The notes beneath the pieces were generated by a model. The model ran no database searches and was not told where the DNA came from. It saw nothing but the letters and a program-made list of their open reading frames with translations. Source: Muribaculaceae bacterium (lineage in GTDB: Bacteria; Bacteroidota; Bacteroidia; Bacteroidales; Muribaculaceae). Taken from it: a DNA stretch of 52,435 nucleotides. Made by a program: the position numbers and the translations under genes. Positions 7,043 to 16,823 of the stretch are shown one piece after another. The stretch is taken from assembly GCA_017553785.1 (NCBI GenBank), contig JAFZKD010000068.1, forward strand, positions 1 through 52,435, given 5' to 3'. The first letter of the stretch is position 1. Each line of letters opens with the position of its first letter.

Positions 7043-7424
7043 AGTAGCTTGTATTAAGTGGGACATTCAGTTCAAGCGTTTGAATAACATGGAGAAAATG
7101 CTGAAATCGTAAATGTTCGGTGAACAGGAGTATTGCGATTCGGCTACATTGCTGCTTCGGTTGTGCTTGGGAAAAGTTGCCGTTTCTCAAGGTAAACGAT
7201 TGCAATCATGTTAACATGTTGATTTGTTGGGTGTTTTGCCTAGCAGGCCCCATAATTCCGGCTCATAGTTAACAAGTAGCCTAAATATCTGATTGATAGT
7301 AATCTATCTCGTGTTTGGATGGACTGCATGAATGTGCATCACAGAATATAAATGAAAAAATGATAAAATTTGAGGATTTTTTTGTACCTTTGTGCCCAAA
7401 TTTTCAATGTTTAACTAACAAGTA
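7043..7424. other. Intergenic region upstream of glgA; only a promoter recognised
   Basis: This 382-bp AT-leaning stretch has no credible coding frame on either strand. A TACCTTTG -7 box at 7385-7392 is the only element I can support. Confidence 0.55.
7385..7392 (+). promoter_or_regulatory. -7 box (TACCTTTG) of the glycogen genes
   Basis: It matches TAnnTTTG and lies 32 bp before the glycogen synthase ATG in a T-rich context. Confidence 0.55.
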
Positions 7425-9068
7425 ATGTTGGACTTACTGTTTGAAACCAGTTGGGAGGTCTGTAACAAGGTGGGCGGCATTTATGCTGTGCTTTCCACTA
7501 AGGCCAAAACCCTCCAAAAAAGATATAAAGATAATCTCATCTTCATCGGCCCCGATTTGTGGAGCGCCGAGAATCAGTCACCCACGTTCGTAGAGGCACG
7601 GACACCGCTAGCTGCATGGCTCAGCCAGGCAAAGCTGCCCGAGGGCATGCGTGTAAGGGTAGGGCGCTGGGATATTCCCGGCAAACCGATTGCGGTACTT
7701 GTGACGTTTAATGCCTTGTACACCTACAAGGACGCGCTGTACACCGATATGTGGAACCGATACCGTGTAGATTCCCTTCACGGCTATGGTGACTACGATG
7801 AGTCGTGCATGTTTGCTTATGCTGCGGCTCTGGTCATTGAGAGCATCGTCAAGTGGAAAAAATCACCTAAGATGAAGGTGGTTGCCCATTTCGATGAATG
7901 GACGACTGGAATGGGACTGCTGTATGTCAAGAGCCATCTGCCTCAGGTGGCCACTGTCTTCACAACCCACGCCACGAGCATCGGCCGCAGCATCTGCGGC
8001 AACGGCAAGCCGCTGTATGACTACATGCAGGGCTACAATGGCGACCAGATGGCTTGCGAACTAAACATGCAGTCGAAGCACTCGTTGGAGAAGGCCGCAG
8101 CCCATGCTGCCGACGCTTTCACCACGGTGAGCGATGTGACCGCACGTGAGTGCCTTCAACTGCTGGAGCGTTATCCTCTGGTGACCCCCAATGGCTTTGA
8201 ACAGAACTATGTCCCCAAGGGGGCGAAGTTCACTTCCAAGCGGATTGCCGCACGCCAGTGCATGTTGAAGGTCGCATCCTGTCTCACGGGACAGGATTTT
8301 GCCGATGACACGTTGATTGTTGCCACCTCGGGACGTCTTGAGATGCGCAACAAAGGCATCGACGTTTATCTGGATTCCATTTCGTCGCTGCGCAATTCCC
8401 TTAGGTTTGTGTCGAGCAAAGCGCGCAAGGTAGTGGCACTGGTGTTGGTGCCCGCTTGGATGAAGTCGCCTCGTGCCGACTTGGTCGAGAATCTCAATTC
8501 CACCAAGCCTGCGCGTCTGTTTGACCCCGTGATCACCCATCACTTGCACAATCAGGACAACGATCCCATCTATAACCGCATCAATGCGCTGGGCTTCCAC
8601 AACGATCCTCAGGACAAGGTTACCGTCATTGACGTGCCTTGCTATCTCAACGGAGACGACGGTGTCTTCAACATGTCCTATTATGACCTACTGGCTGGCC
8701 TTGATGCTGCGGTGTTCCCGTCTTATTACGAGCCGTGGGGATACACACCGCTTGAGAGTGCCGCCTTTGGCGTTCCCACCATCACGACAGATCTGGCTGG
8801 CTTCGGTCAGTGGGTGCTTGATCGTTTTGGTGATGATTCTGACCGTTATGGCGTGAAGGTGCTCCACCGTACCGACAGTAACTATGAAGAGACCTTCAGG
8901 GCAATTGCGATGAGCCTGATGAACCTGTATGTGATGAGCGATAAGGTCAACCGCGCTATTCGCAACGCCAACCGGACGACCAGCAAGGCAGCATCGTGGG
9001 AAAACTTCATCGAACACTACGACAAGGCCTATGAGCAGGCACTGCTCCGTGCCGCAGAACGGCGCTGA
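7425..9068 (+). CDS. Glycogen synthase, GT3 (eukaryotic GYS-like) type
   Basis: It transfers glucose from a nucleotide sugar to the growing alpha-1,4-glucan chain. The N-terminus LFETSWEVCNKVGGIYAV is the conserved sugar-nucleotide loop, VAHFDEWTTGMGLLY follows, and TVFTTHATSIGRSIC is the acceptor-side motif. The C-terminal half has VFPSYYEPWGYTPLES, with the catalytic Glu pair. These match the fungal/animal GT3 family more than bacterial GT5 GlgA, as is known for Bacteroidetes. It is 547 residues, shorter than eukaryotic GYS, and cytosolic. It is followed after 66 bp by the phosphorylase gene, so the synthesis and breakdown enzymes are probably co-transcribed. Which nucleotide sugar is used cannot be read from sequence. 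Confidence 0.93.
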   Translation: MLDLLFETSWEVCNKVGGIYAVLSTKAKTLQKRYKDNLIFIGPDLWSAENQSPTFVEARTPLAAWLSQAKLPEGMRVRVGRWDIPGKPIAVLVTFNALYTYKDALYTDMWNRYRVDSLHGYGDYDESCMFAYAAALVIESIVKWKKSPKMKVVAHFDEWTTGMGLLYVKSHLPQVATVFTTHATSIGRSICGNGKPLYDYMQGYNGDQMACELNMQSKHSLEKAAAHAADAFTTVSDVTARECLQLLERYPLVTPNGFEQNYVPKGAKFTSKRIAARQCMLKVASCLTGQDFADDTLIVATSGRLEMRNKGIDVYLDSISSLRNSLRFVSSKARKVVALVLVPAWMKSPRADLVENLNSTKPARLFDPVITHHLHNQDNDPIYNRINALGFHNDPQDKVTVIDVPCYLNGDDGVFNMSYYDLLAGLDAAVFPSYYEPWGYTPLESAAFGVPTITTDLAGFGQWVLDRFGDDSDRYGVKVLHRTDSNYEETFRAIAMSLMNLYVMSDKVNRAIRNANRTTSKAASWENFIEHYDKAYEQALLRAAERR

Positions 9069-9134
9069 TACCCTCTAGACGAGAGTAATGATACTTACAA
9101 CAGAAAAATAAGAATTAACAACTAAAATATTTTT

Positions 9135-11687
9135 ATGAAAATTCAAGTCAGTAACAGCAATGACCCGCAGTGGAGAAATATCACTGTAAAATCAGATTTA
9201 CCAGGTAAACTCAACAAACTCAACGAGATGTCGCGCAACTTGTGGTGGGCATGGAACTCCGAGGGCAAGACCCTGTTCCATGATCTTGACCGTGACACAT
9301 GGCGTGCCACGAGTGAGAACCCTGTGAAGATGTTGCACCGTCTCACCAATGAGAAGATTGACACTATTCAGGCCGACTCTGCTATGATGCACCGCATCGA
9401 CACCACATACGAGCTTTATAAGGAATACATGAAGAAGCCTTTGCGCACCGATCTTCCGTCAATTGCCTACTTCTGCATGGAGTATGGACTGTGCAATGCG
9501 CTCAAGATTTATTCGGGTGGTTTGGGAATCTTGGCTGGTGACTATGTAAAGGAGGCTAGTGACCGTTGCGTGAACATGACTGCCGTCGGTTTCCTTTACC
9601 GTTATGGCTATTTCACACAGACCCTCTCGATGGACGGCCAGCAGATAGCTAACTATGAGGCCCAGAACTTCAACCAGTTACCCATTGAGCCTGTACTTGA
9701 CGAGAATGGACATCAGTTGGTTCATGAGGTGCCTTATCCCGGTCGCACCATCTATGTTAACGTGTGGCAGGCAAACGTGGGTCGTGTGAAGCTTTATTTG
9801 CTTGACACCGACATAGACCTAAATAGCGAGTATGACCGCGAAATCACCCACAAGCTCTATGGTGGTGACTGGGAGAACCGCATCAAGCAGGAGTATCTGC
9901 TGGGTATCGGCGGCATGTTGCTGCTCAAGCGTTTGGGCATCAAGGCCGACATCTATCACTGCAATGAGGGTCATGCGGCTCTTCTTAATCTGCAGCGTCT
10001 TGTGGACTTTGTGAATGAGGAAGGCTTGAGCTTCAACGAAGCCCTTGAAATCGTGCGTGCCACTTCTCTTTATACCGTTCACACCCCTGTGCCCGCTGGT
10101 CATGACTATTTTGACGAGGAGCTCTTCGGCAAATACATGGGTGGTTACCCCGAGCGTTTAGGCATTTCCTGGCAGGAACTCATGGACATGGGTCGTGAGA
10201 ACCCCGGCAGTGATGAGCGATTCTGTATGAGCACCTTCGCTCTCAACACCACACAGGAAAGCAATGGTGTGAGCTGGTTGCATGGCGAAGTGAGCAAGAA
10301 GATGTTCGCCGGCATATGGAAAGGCTATGATCCCGTAGAGTCTCATGTGGGTTACGTCACTAATGGCGTGCACATGCCCACTTGGGCCGCCAGCGAGTGG
10401 AAAGTGTTCTACAAACAGGTCTTGGGTGACGATTTCTTGGACAACCAGGAACTGGAATCTGCATGGGCACCCTTGCTGAATGTACCTGACGAGAAGATTT
10501 GGGAGATGCGCATGATCTTGAAGCAGAAATTCATCCGTTTTGTCAAGCGTGACTTCAAGGAGAGTTGGCTCAAGAACCAAGGCGATCCCACCCGCATCAC
10601 CAGCATCGTGGATAAGATCAATCCTGACGCGCTGCTCATCGGCTTTGCCCGCCGTTTTGCCACCTACAAGCGTGCCCACCTCATCTTCAATGATTTGGAT
10701 CGCCTCAAAAAGATTGTGAACAACGAGCGTTACCCCGTTCAGTTCATCTTCGCTGGTAAGGCTCACCCAGCCGATGGTGCAGGCCAAGGCTTGATCAAGC
10801 GTATTATCGAGATCAGCAAAATGCCCGAGTTCCTGGGTAAGATTATCTTCCTCGAGAACTATGATATGACGCTCTCAAAGCGACTCATCACTGGTGTTGA
10901 CGTGTGGTTGAACACCCCGACACGTCCCTTGGAGGCTTCGGGCACTTCGGGTGAGAAGGCCGAAATGAACGGTCTGCTCAATTTCTCGGTGCTTGATGGA
11001 TGGTGGTATGAGGGTTACCGCGAGGGTGCCGGTTGGGCTTTGACTAGTAAGCGCACTTATACCGAACAGGCCCAACAGGATAAGCTCGACTCAGCGACAA
11101 TCTACTCGATGCTCGAGAATGAGATTATCCCCCTGTACTTCGCCAAGAACAGCAAGGGTTATTCGCCTGAGTGGGTTCAGTATATCAAGAACTCGATGGT
11201 CCACATTGCCCCCAACTATACTATGTCGCGCATGATGCAGGACTACTTTGTCAAGTTCTACCGTCCTCAGACAGAACGCGCCAATAGACTCATAACCAAC
11301 AATTACGCATTAGCTCGCGAAATCGTGGCTTGGAAGGAGCGCGTCGCTTCACGTTGGGATGACGTGCGTCTGGTGGGTGAGATCATGGGCAACCGTGATG
11401 CCATCGCTGCTGGAAAAGAGGACATTAACGTGACCATGCGCATCGACACCGCCGGCTTGGGACGTGATGTGAATCTCGAACTTGTCGTTTACAAGGAAGA
11501 GGACGGACAGACTAAGTTCTTCCGTAAGGCAGCGTTCGACGTGGTGGCTGAGGACGGCAACGTGCTGACCTACAACTGCAAGGTGCCTTTCCGTGAGAAC
11601 GGTATTTTCCGCTATGCTTATCGTGCGTTCCCCTGGAACGATAATCTGCCCCATCGTCAGGACTTTGCCTATCTGAAGTGGTTCTGA
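9135..11687 (+). CDS. glgP: Alpha-glucan (glycogen) phosphorylase, GT35
   Basis: It releases glucose 1-phosphate from the non-reducing ends of glycogen using pyridoxal phosphate. It is of the 850-residue short bacterial subtype. The N-terminal DUF3417-like region contains [22 protein letters not shown] and [12 protein letters not shown] are conserved, [10 protein letters not shown] is an active-site loop, and [16 protein letters not shown] follows. [19 protein letters not shown] holds the PLP and phosphate contacts, with Lys in the SGEKAEMNG segment. A beta-rich C-terminal domain is typical of the subtype. It lies 66 bp after the synthase and is followed by a strong hairpin. Confidence 0.95.
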   Translation: MKIQVSNSNDPQWRNITVKSDLPGKLNKLNEMSRNLWWAWNSEGKTLFHDLDRDTWRATSENPVKMLHRLTNEKIDTIQADSAMMHRIDTTYELYKEYMKKPLRTDLPSIAYFCMEYGLCNALKIYSGGLGILAGDYVKEASDRCVNMTAVGFLYRYGYFTQTLSMDGQQIANYEAQNFNQLPIEPVLDENGHQLVHEVPYPGRTIYVNVWQANVGRVKLYLLDTDIDLNSEYDREITHKLYGGDWENRIKQEYLLGIGGMLLLKRLGIKADIYHCNEGHAALLNLQRLVDFVNEEGLSFNEALEIVRATSLYTVHTPVPAGHDYFDEELFGKYMGGYPERLGISWQELMDMGRENPGSDERFCMSTFALNTTQESNGVSWLHGEVSKKMFAGIWKGYDPVESHVGYVTNGVHMPTWAASEWKVFYKQVLGDDFLDNQELESAWAPLLNVPDEKIWEMRMILKQKFIRFVKRDFKESWLKNQGDPTRITSIVDKINPDALLIGFARRFATYKRAHLIFNDLDRLKKIVNNERYPVQFIFAGKAHPADGAGQGLIKRIIEISKMPEFLGKIIFLENYDMTLSKRLITGVDVWLNTPTRPLEASGTSGEKAEMNGLLNFSVLDGWWYEGYREGAGWALTSKRTYTEQAQQDKLDSATIYSMLENEIIPLYFAKNSKGYSPEWVQYIKNSMVHIAPNYTMSRMMQDYFVKFYRPQTERANRLITNNYALAREIVAWKERVASRWDDVRLVGEIMGNRDAIAAGKEDINVTMRIDTAGLGRDVNLELVVYKEEDGQTKFFRKAAFDVVAEDGNVLTYNCKVPFRENGIFRYAYRAFPWNDNLPHRQDFAYLKWF

Positions 11688-11718
11688 TAAGGCTTAGACG
11701 GTAACGAAACCGTTAACT

Positions 11719-11761
11719 GAAGCGCCCCTAGGATTTGGCATTAAAATTCTAGGGACGCTTC
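11719..11761 (+). terminator. Hairpin terminator of the glycogen genes
   Basis: GAAGCG plus CCCTAG pairs with CTAGGG plus CGCTTC across a loop of about 17 bases, with single-base mismatches at the junction. The T-run is weak (ATTTCTTG). Confidence 0.75.
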
Positions 11762-11820
11762 ATTTCTTGTGGAAAATCAGTGAAAATCCTAATTTTTTAG
11801 TGTGGTTTCCAATAATTTTG

Positions 11821-11828
11821 TATTTTTG
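11821..11828 (+). promoter_or_regulatory. -7 box (TATTTTTG) of tamB-tamA
   Basis: It matches TAnnTTTG and lies 39 bp before the tamB ATG, after the glycogen terminator. Confidence 0.55.
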
Positions 11829-11867
11829 TGGGTTAATATGGATTATTCCGCATTGGCGACAATTTAG

Positions 11868-14800
11868 ATGTTTGGCAAAAAAGGAAATATGTTCTCCAAG
11901 ATGGCCAAGTGGATGGCCTCTGGCATTGTGGGCATGGTGGCGGCTCTGCCGTTTGCCATGTACATCCCTTGGGTTCAGAACAAAGTCGCCGATGTAGCTG
12001 CCGAGATCGCAAGCGAAAAGACGGGCATGGACATCAGCGTGGGTGACGTCAGGGTCAAGTTCCCGCTCGATGTCAGCGCAACTGATGTCCAGGTGATTGA
12101 CCAGAACGGTGACACCCTGTTCAAGGCCGATGAGGTCAAAGCAAATGTGAAACCCAAGCCCTTGCTGGACAAGAAAGTGGAGGCTGAAGACGTTTCCCTG
12201 AAAGGTGCCAAGAGCCAGATCAAAACCGAAGATGGCGCTACTGACCTGGATGTGGACCTGGACGAAGCCAAGATCGACAATGCTAAGGTTGACCTGAACA
12301 ACAATACGGTTGACGTGAATAACGCTTCACTCAAGGGAGGCAAAGCCAAACTCAGCCAGAAACCCGAAAAGAAGAAACCCGATCCTGACAAGGAGCCGAG
12401 TAAGCCGTGGAAGGTCAATGCCAATAAGGTCACTGCCGATGACGTGGACTACAAGATGGACATGAAACCCACCATCGACAACCTTGATGCCAAGGTAAAA
12501 CACGCCGAGGCTAAGGACGTGAAAGTCGATACCGGTGAACAGACTGTGGACGTGGGTGAACTGAATGTCGATGAGGCCGATGTGAACTATCAGCACCCCA
12601 GCGAGAAGGATGCCAAGCAATACAGCAAGGATCATCCCATGCCCAAGAATGCCAATGATAATAACGGTGATGATAAGCCCTGGAAGGTGAAGGCCGGCAA
12701 GGTAAAGGTGAACAACAGCAAGGGCAAATATTCACAGACAGGCAAGAAACCTAACAAGCCCGGTACCACACTTGACCCTGACAACATCGAGGTAGAGGAC
12801 GTGAACGCCGAAATCGACAATTTTGAATATGACGGAGAGAACCTCAATGTGCCCGTCAAGCACCTTTCGGGAAAGGAACGCAGCGGCTTGCAGGTAAAAG
12901 ACGCAAGCGGCACAGTAAACAAGAATAAGAATGGCCTTGACCTCAATAACATGAAGCTCAAGACCAAGGGCAGCGACATCAAACTCGATGCCCATGTGGA
13001 TCAGGATATGCTTGATGGAAAGCCCAACGGAAAAGCAACCATTGATACCGACAGTAAAATTGACCTTAACGAGGTCGAGAAACTGGTACCTGATGCACGC
13101 AAAGCCCTCAAGGATATCCCGCACAACAAGCCCGTGAAAGTCAAAGCCAAGGCACGCGGTAACCAAAACCGCGTGGATGTCCACTCACTGGACGCCGATG
13201 TGCCTGGTATTGGACGCATCAAGGGCAAAGGCACCATCTATAATCCGACCGACATGGACCGCATGAAAGCCGACATGGATACCGAGGTGGATTTGCGGGA
13301 TCCAAGCGTGATCAACAAGATGTTGGGACTCGACGACGTGAAGCTGCCGCCCATGAAGATGAGCGGAAAAATCAACAAGGAAGGTTGCAAATGGGTGGCA
13401 CGAAATCTACGTGTCTCGACTGGTGGAGGCTCTATGCGGGGAGACGGTTACTACGATGTCTGCAATGAGAATTATGACGTTGATGCCGACTTCAACAACT
13501 TCCCTGTCAAGTCGTTCCTGCCTGATTATGATGTCCGCAACCTCACGGGAAGTGTCAATGCTCGTGGCCATGGATTTGACTTCACCGATTGCGGCTCGAC
13601 ATGGACCGATGCGACAGTCAATCTAGCTAGTGTGCGTTATAACGGCACCCACTATGGTAACGTGAAGGCGCGCGGTAAATTGCGTAACGGATATGCTGAT
13701 GTGTATGCGTCGAGCGGCAACAAGGGTTGTAACTTTGACGCCAATGCCCATGGAACAATTTGTAATGACCATTACGTATTCACTGCCGATGGCAATGTAC
13801 GGGACTTGGATCTGAAACGGCTTGGCATGTATGACGGAACGTGTGACGGAACGGCAAAGTTCCATGCCGATGGAGACATCAACTTGCGCACCCAGGAATG
13901 GGATGCCGACATCACACTCAAAGACCTCGACTGGAAACTTGACAGCAGCTACCTTGTTGCTGACGATATCAGGTCAATACTCCACAGCACGCCGTGGCAG
14001 ACGTGCATCACGCTCGAAAACGAGGACAACTATGCACACCTGAACGCTCCCAGTTCCATGATGCCGTTGATTGAGGATTTCAAGAACACCGCTCAGGAAG
14101 TTCAGCGTCAGTTAAAGGAGCGTTGGATTGATATCGAGCGTCTCAAGAAGCCGATGCCCCAGTTTGACTTTGATATGCATATGGGAACCGATGGTGTCGT
14201 TCAGCGTTACCTGCAGCAGTATGAATTTGACTTCCGCGATATCAGCTGCGAGATGAGCCGCGACAGCAGTCTCTTCTTCAATGGTAGGGCTCACGGCATT
14301 AGCTATGGCGAGACAAATATCGATACAATCACTTTCCATGCCAACGAGTTGAATAACAAGTACCTTGCTTTCAACGCGCACATGGGGAACCGTCCCGGAA
14401 CATGGGATGACTATGCTCAGGTCGATGTCGAGGGTGGCATTAAAGGCTCTGCTATGGATTTCATGCTGCACCAGCAGAATATTAAAGGAGAGACGGGTTA
14501 CCGTCTGGGTTGTAATGCGCATCTTGATGAGAATGAGGTTAGGATGAGACTGTTCGGCAAGGATCCAGTCATCGGGTATCGACATTGGACATTCAACGAG
14601 GATAACTATGTGAACGTCGATTACCGCACCCGCATGATTGATGCCAACCTGGCCTTGAGCAGCGACAGTAGCAAGGTAGTATTGCTGACCAACCGTTTGC
14701 CTGGGGACAGCACAGAGAATGTGCGTCTTGTCATCGACAATTTGAGGTTGGAGGAATGGACGCGAATCGTGCCCATGCTCGACAAGACAAGCGGCACCGT

Positions 14801-16823
14801 TAATGCCAATGTCGATGTCAACTGGGATGGAGTCAACGCTGACGGTGACGGAATCATTGACATCAAGGACTTTGTCTATAACGGCAAGCCCGAGGGAGAT
14901 GTGACGCTCAATGCCGACTTTGACCTTGACCCGAGGACGTCCACCACACATTTGACGGCAGACCTCATTCTTGACGGCAAACAGTCAGTGACGTTGCAGG
15001 GAACGCTCAACGACGCCAATGCTGACTCGCCGCTGAACCTGGAGACAACCTTTAATCGTTTCCCGCTGACCCGAGCCAATGCCTTCATACCTGGGAACTA
15101 TATCTGGCTTGACGGCTATGCTTTGGGTAACATGACGTTGACCGGCTCGATGGATAACCCGCAAGTGAATGGCTACTTTACAGCCGACTCGTCAACCGTG
15201 AATCTGCCTCGCTATGGCAGTTCCTTGAGGTTTGCCGGTGACCGCATCCCTGTCGAGAACAATGTCATCACTTTCGATAACTACAATCTGATTGGTGCTA
15301 ACCACAGCCCTGTGACAATCAATGGCCATGTTGACCTGCGTGACCTTAACAATATGATTATTGACCTCAAGGCGACTGGCCGTGAGGTACAGTTCATGAA
15401 CAGCAAGCAGGATGATATGACACAAATCTTCGGCAAGGGTTTAGCCGATATCGTCGCAACCGTCAAGAGCCAGGGTGACATGATGAACGTGCGTGCCGAC
15501 GCCACGCTGCTCTCGGGTTCCAACATCACTTATGTGATGAAGAATGACATCTCCCAGCTTTCTAGCACGGTGGACGAGAATATGGTCACATTTACCGACT
15601 TCAGCGACACAGGAACAGGACAGACCGTCATGGTGACAGGTCGAGGCAGCGGAGCCAACAGCATCCTCGTCAATTTAACTGTCGAGGATGGTGCCAAGAT
15701 CAACGCCTTCCTCTCCGAGGACGGCCAGAACCGTGCCACTGTCGATGGCTCAGGAACCTTGAAATATTCCTTGGATTTGGCCGGGCGTGACAACCTGACA
15801 GGCATCTATACCATCGAGAGCGGAAACGTGCGTTACACGCCGCCGCTCATCTCCCAGAAGAATTTCAACATCAATAAAGGCAGTACCATCACATGGACTG
15901 GCGAGATGCTGAATCCGCAACTCAACCTCACGGGAACCGAACGCCTTAAGACCAGTGTCTCTCGAATAGGTGAAGAAACGCGTCTGGTGGAATTTATCAT
16001 CCATGCTAAGGTGGGTGGCTCTCTCAGTAACATCGATTTGGGCTTTGACCTCAGTTGCGAGACCGATAACAAGACTGTATATAATGAGTTGCAGTCAATG
16101 AGTGATAACCATCGCTCACAGACGGCCATCAAGCTCTTGCTCTACAACGTCTATGACCCGGGCAACAACAGTGATGCCAGCGGTGATGGCAACAACATCA
16201 ATTACTTGAAGGAGACGGCATCAACCGCGTTATTCTCCTTCTTGCAGTCACAACTTAACACATGGGCAGCACAGACCTTGCCCGGCATTGACCTTTCCTT
16301 CGGCATTAACCAGTATCAGGGCGCCCGAAACAACATCGAGACAAACTATAGCTATCGTCTGGCAAAGACGTTGTTCAACGACCGCTTCAAGATTGTCGTC
16401 GGTGGCCAGATCAGCACCGAGGCTTCTAAAGATGAAGATATCGCTAGCAACCTCTTTAACGACATCTCGCTGGAGTATTACTTGAACGAGGTGGGTAACA
16501 GGTACATTAAGCTCTACCGCCACTCCAGCTACGAGAATGTCTTTGAAGGTCCTGTGACCGAGACTGGTGTCGGCTATGTTCTCAAGCGCAAATTGACCAA
16601 TCTCAAGAACTTGTTCAAGTTCAAGCATTCTCGTGAATACCTCTTGCGTGACTCACTCGAGAAAGCCCGCAAGGCTGCACTCAAGTTACAGGAGAGCGCA
16701 ATCGACGCCATGAGCGAGAGTGTGGAGCCTTTCATCGTCCCGCTCGATGACAACAATGCCTCGAGTAAGGATGCAATCGACAAACCCACAGTAAACCGTA
16801 AGAAAGATGAAAGCGAACCATAA
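11868..16823 (+). CDS. tamB: TamB-like translocation and assembly module protein
   Basis: This 1651-residue protein is anchored by one N-terminal membrane helix (about residues 16-36) and spans the periplasm. AsmA/TamB-type proteins form a hydrophobic groove implicated in outer-membrane protein assembly or phospholipid transport. An AsmA-like start (SEKTGMDISVGDVRVKFPL) is followed by a very Lys/Asp-rich region (about residues 100-330) with an internal repeat: SKPWKVNANKVTADD near 180 and DKPWKVKAGKVKVNN near 269. Long beta-strand repeats follow. The C-terminal TamB domain includes NPQLNLTGTERLKTSVSRIG and ITEASK-type strands ending in a basic helix. The stop overlaps the next gene by 17 bp, supporting a TamB-TamA pair. 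Confidence 0.92.
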   Translation: MFGKKGNMFSKMAKWMASGIVGMVAALPFAMYIPWVQNKVADVAAEIASEKTGMDISVGDVRVKFPLDVSATDVQVIDQNGDTLFKADEVKANVKPKPLLDKKVEAEDVSLKGAKSQIKTEDGATDLDVDLDEAKIDNAKVDLNNNTVDVNNASLKGGKAKLSQKPEKKKPDPDKEPSKPWKVNANKVTADDVDYKMDMKPTIDNLDAKVKHAEAKDVKVDTGEQTVDVGELNVDEADVNYQHPSEKDAKQYSKDHPMPKNANDNNGDDKPWKVKAGKVKVNNSKGKYSQTGKKPNKPGTTLDPDNIEVEDVNAEIDNFEYDGENLNVPVKHLSGKERSGLQVKDASGTVNKNKNGLDLNNMKLKTKGSDIKLDAHVDQDMLDGKPNGKATIDTDSKIDLNEVEKLVPDARKALKDIPHNKPVKVKAKARGNQNRVDVHSLDADVPGIGRIKGKGTIYNPTDMDRMKADMDTEVDLRDPSVINKMLGLDDVKLPPMKMSGKINKEGCKWVARNLRVSTGGGSMRGDGYYDVCNENYDVDADFNNFPVKSFLPDYDVRNLTGSVNARGHGFDFTDCGSTWTDATVNLASVRYNGTHYGNVKARGKLRNGYADVYASSGNKGCNFDANAHGTICNDHYVFTADGNVRDLDLKRLGMYDGTCDGTAKFHADGDINLRTQEWDADITLKDLDWKLDSSYLVADDIRSILHSTPWQTCITLENEDNYAHLNAPSSMMPLIEDFKNTAQEVQRQLKERWIDIERLKKPMPQFDFDMHMGTDGVVQRYLQQYEFDFRDISCEMSRDSSLFFNGRAHGISYGETNIDTITFHANELNNKYLAFNAHMGNRPGTWDDYAQVDVEGGIKGSAMDFMLHQQNIKGETGYRLGCNAHLDENEVRMRLFGKDPVIGYRHWTFNEDNYVNVDYRTRMIDANLALSSDSSKVVLLTNRLPGDSTENVRLVIDNLRLEEWTRIVPMLDKTSGTVNANVDVNWDGVNADGDGIIDIKDFVYNGKPEGDVTLNADFDLDPRTSTTHLTADLILDGKQSVTLQGTLNDANADSPLNLETTFNRFPLTRANAFIPGNYIWLDGYALGNMTLTGSMDNPQVNGYFTADSSTVNLPRYGSSLRFAGDRIPVENNVITFDNYNLIGANHSPVTINGHVDLRDLNNMIIDLKATGREVQFMNSKQDDMTQIFGKGLADIVATVKSQGDMMNVRADATLLSGSNITYVMKNDISQLSSTVDENMVTFTDFSDTGTGQTVMVTGRGSGANSILVNLTVEDGAKINAFLSEDGQNRATVDGSGTLKYSLDLAGRDNLTGIYTIESGNVRYTPPLISQKNFNINKGSTITWTGEMLNPQLNLTGTERLKTSVSRIGEETRLVEFIIHAKVGGSLSNIDLGFDLSCETDNKTVYNELQSMSDNHRSQTAIKLLLYNVYDPGNNSDASGDGNNINYLKETASTALFSFLQSQLNTWAAQTLPGIDLSFGINQYQGARNNIETNYSYRLAKTLFNDRFKIVVGGQISTEASKDEDIASNLFNDISLEYYLNEVGNRYIKLYRHSSYENVFEGPVTETGVGYVLKRKLTNLKNLFKFKHSREYLLRDSLEKARKAALKLQESAIDAMSESVEPFIVPLDDNNASSKDAIDKPTVNRKKDESEP

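Noticed and set aside
7043-7424. A small gene or structured RNA in the gap before glgA
   Set aside because: No open frame with a credible start or any clear conserved secondary structure was found; only the promoter box is supportable.
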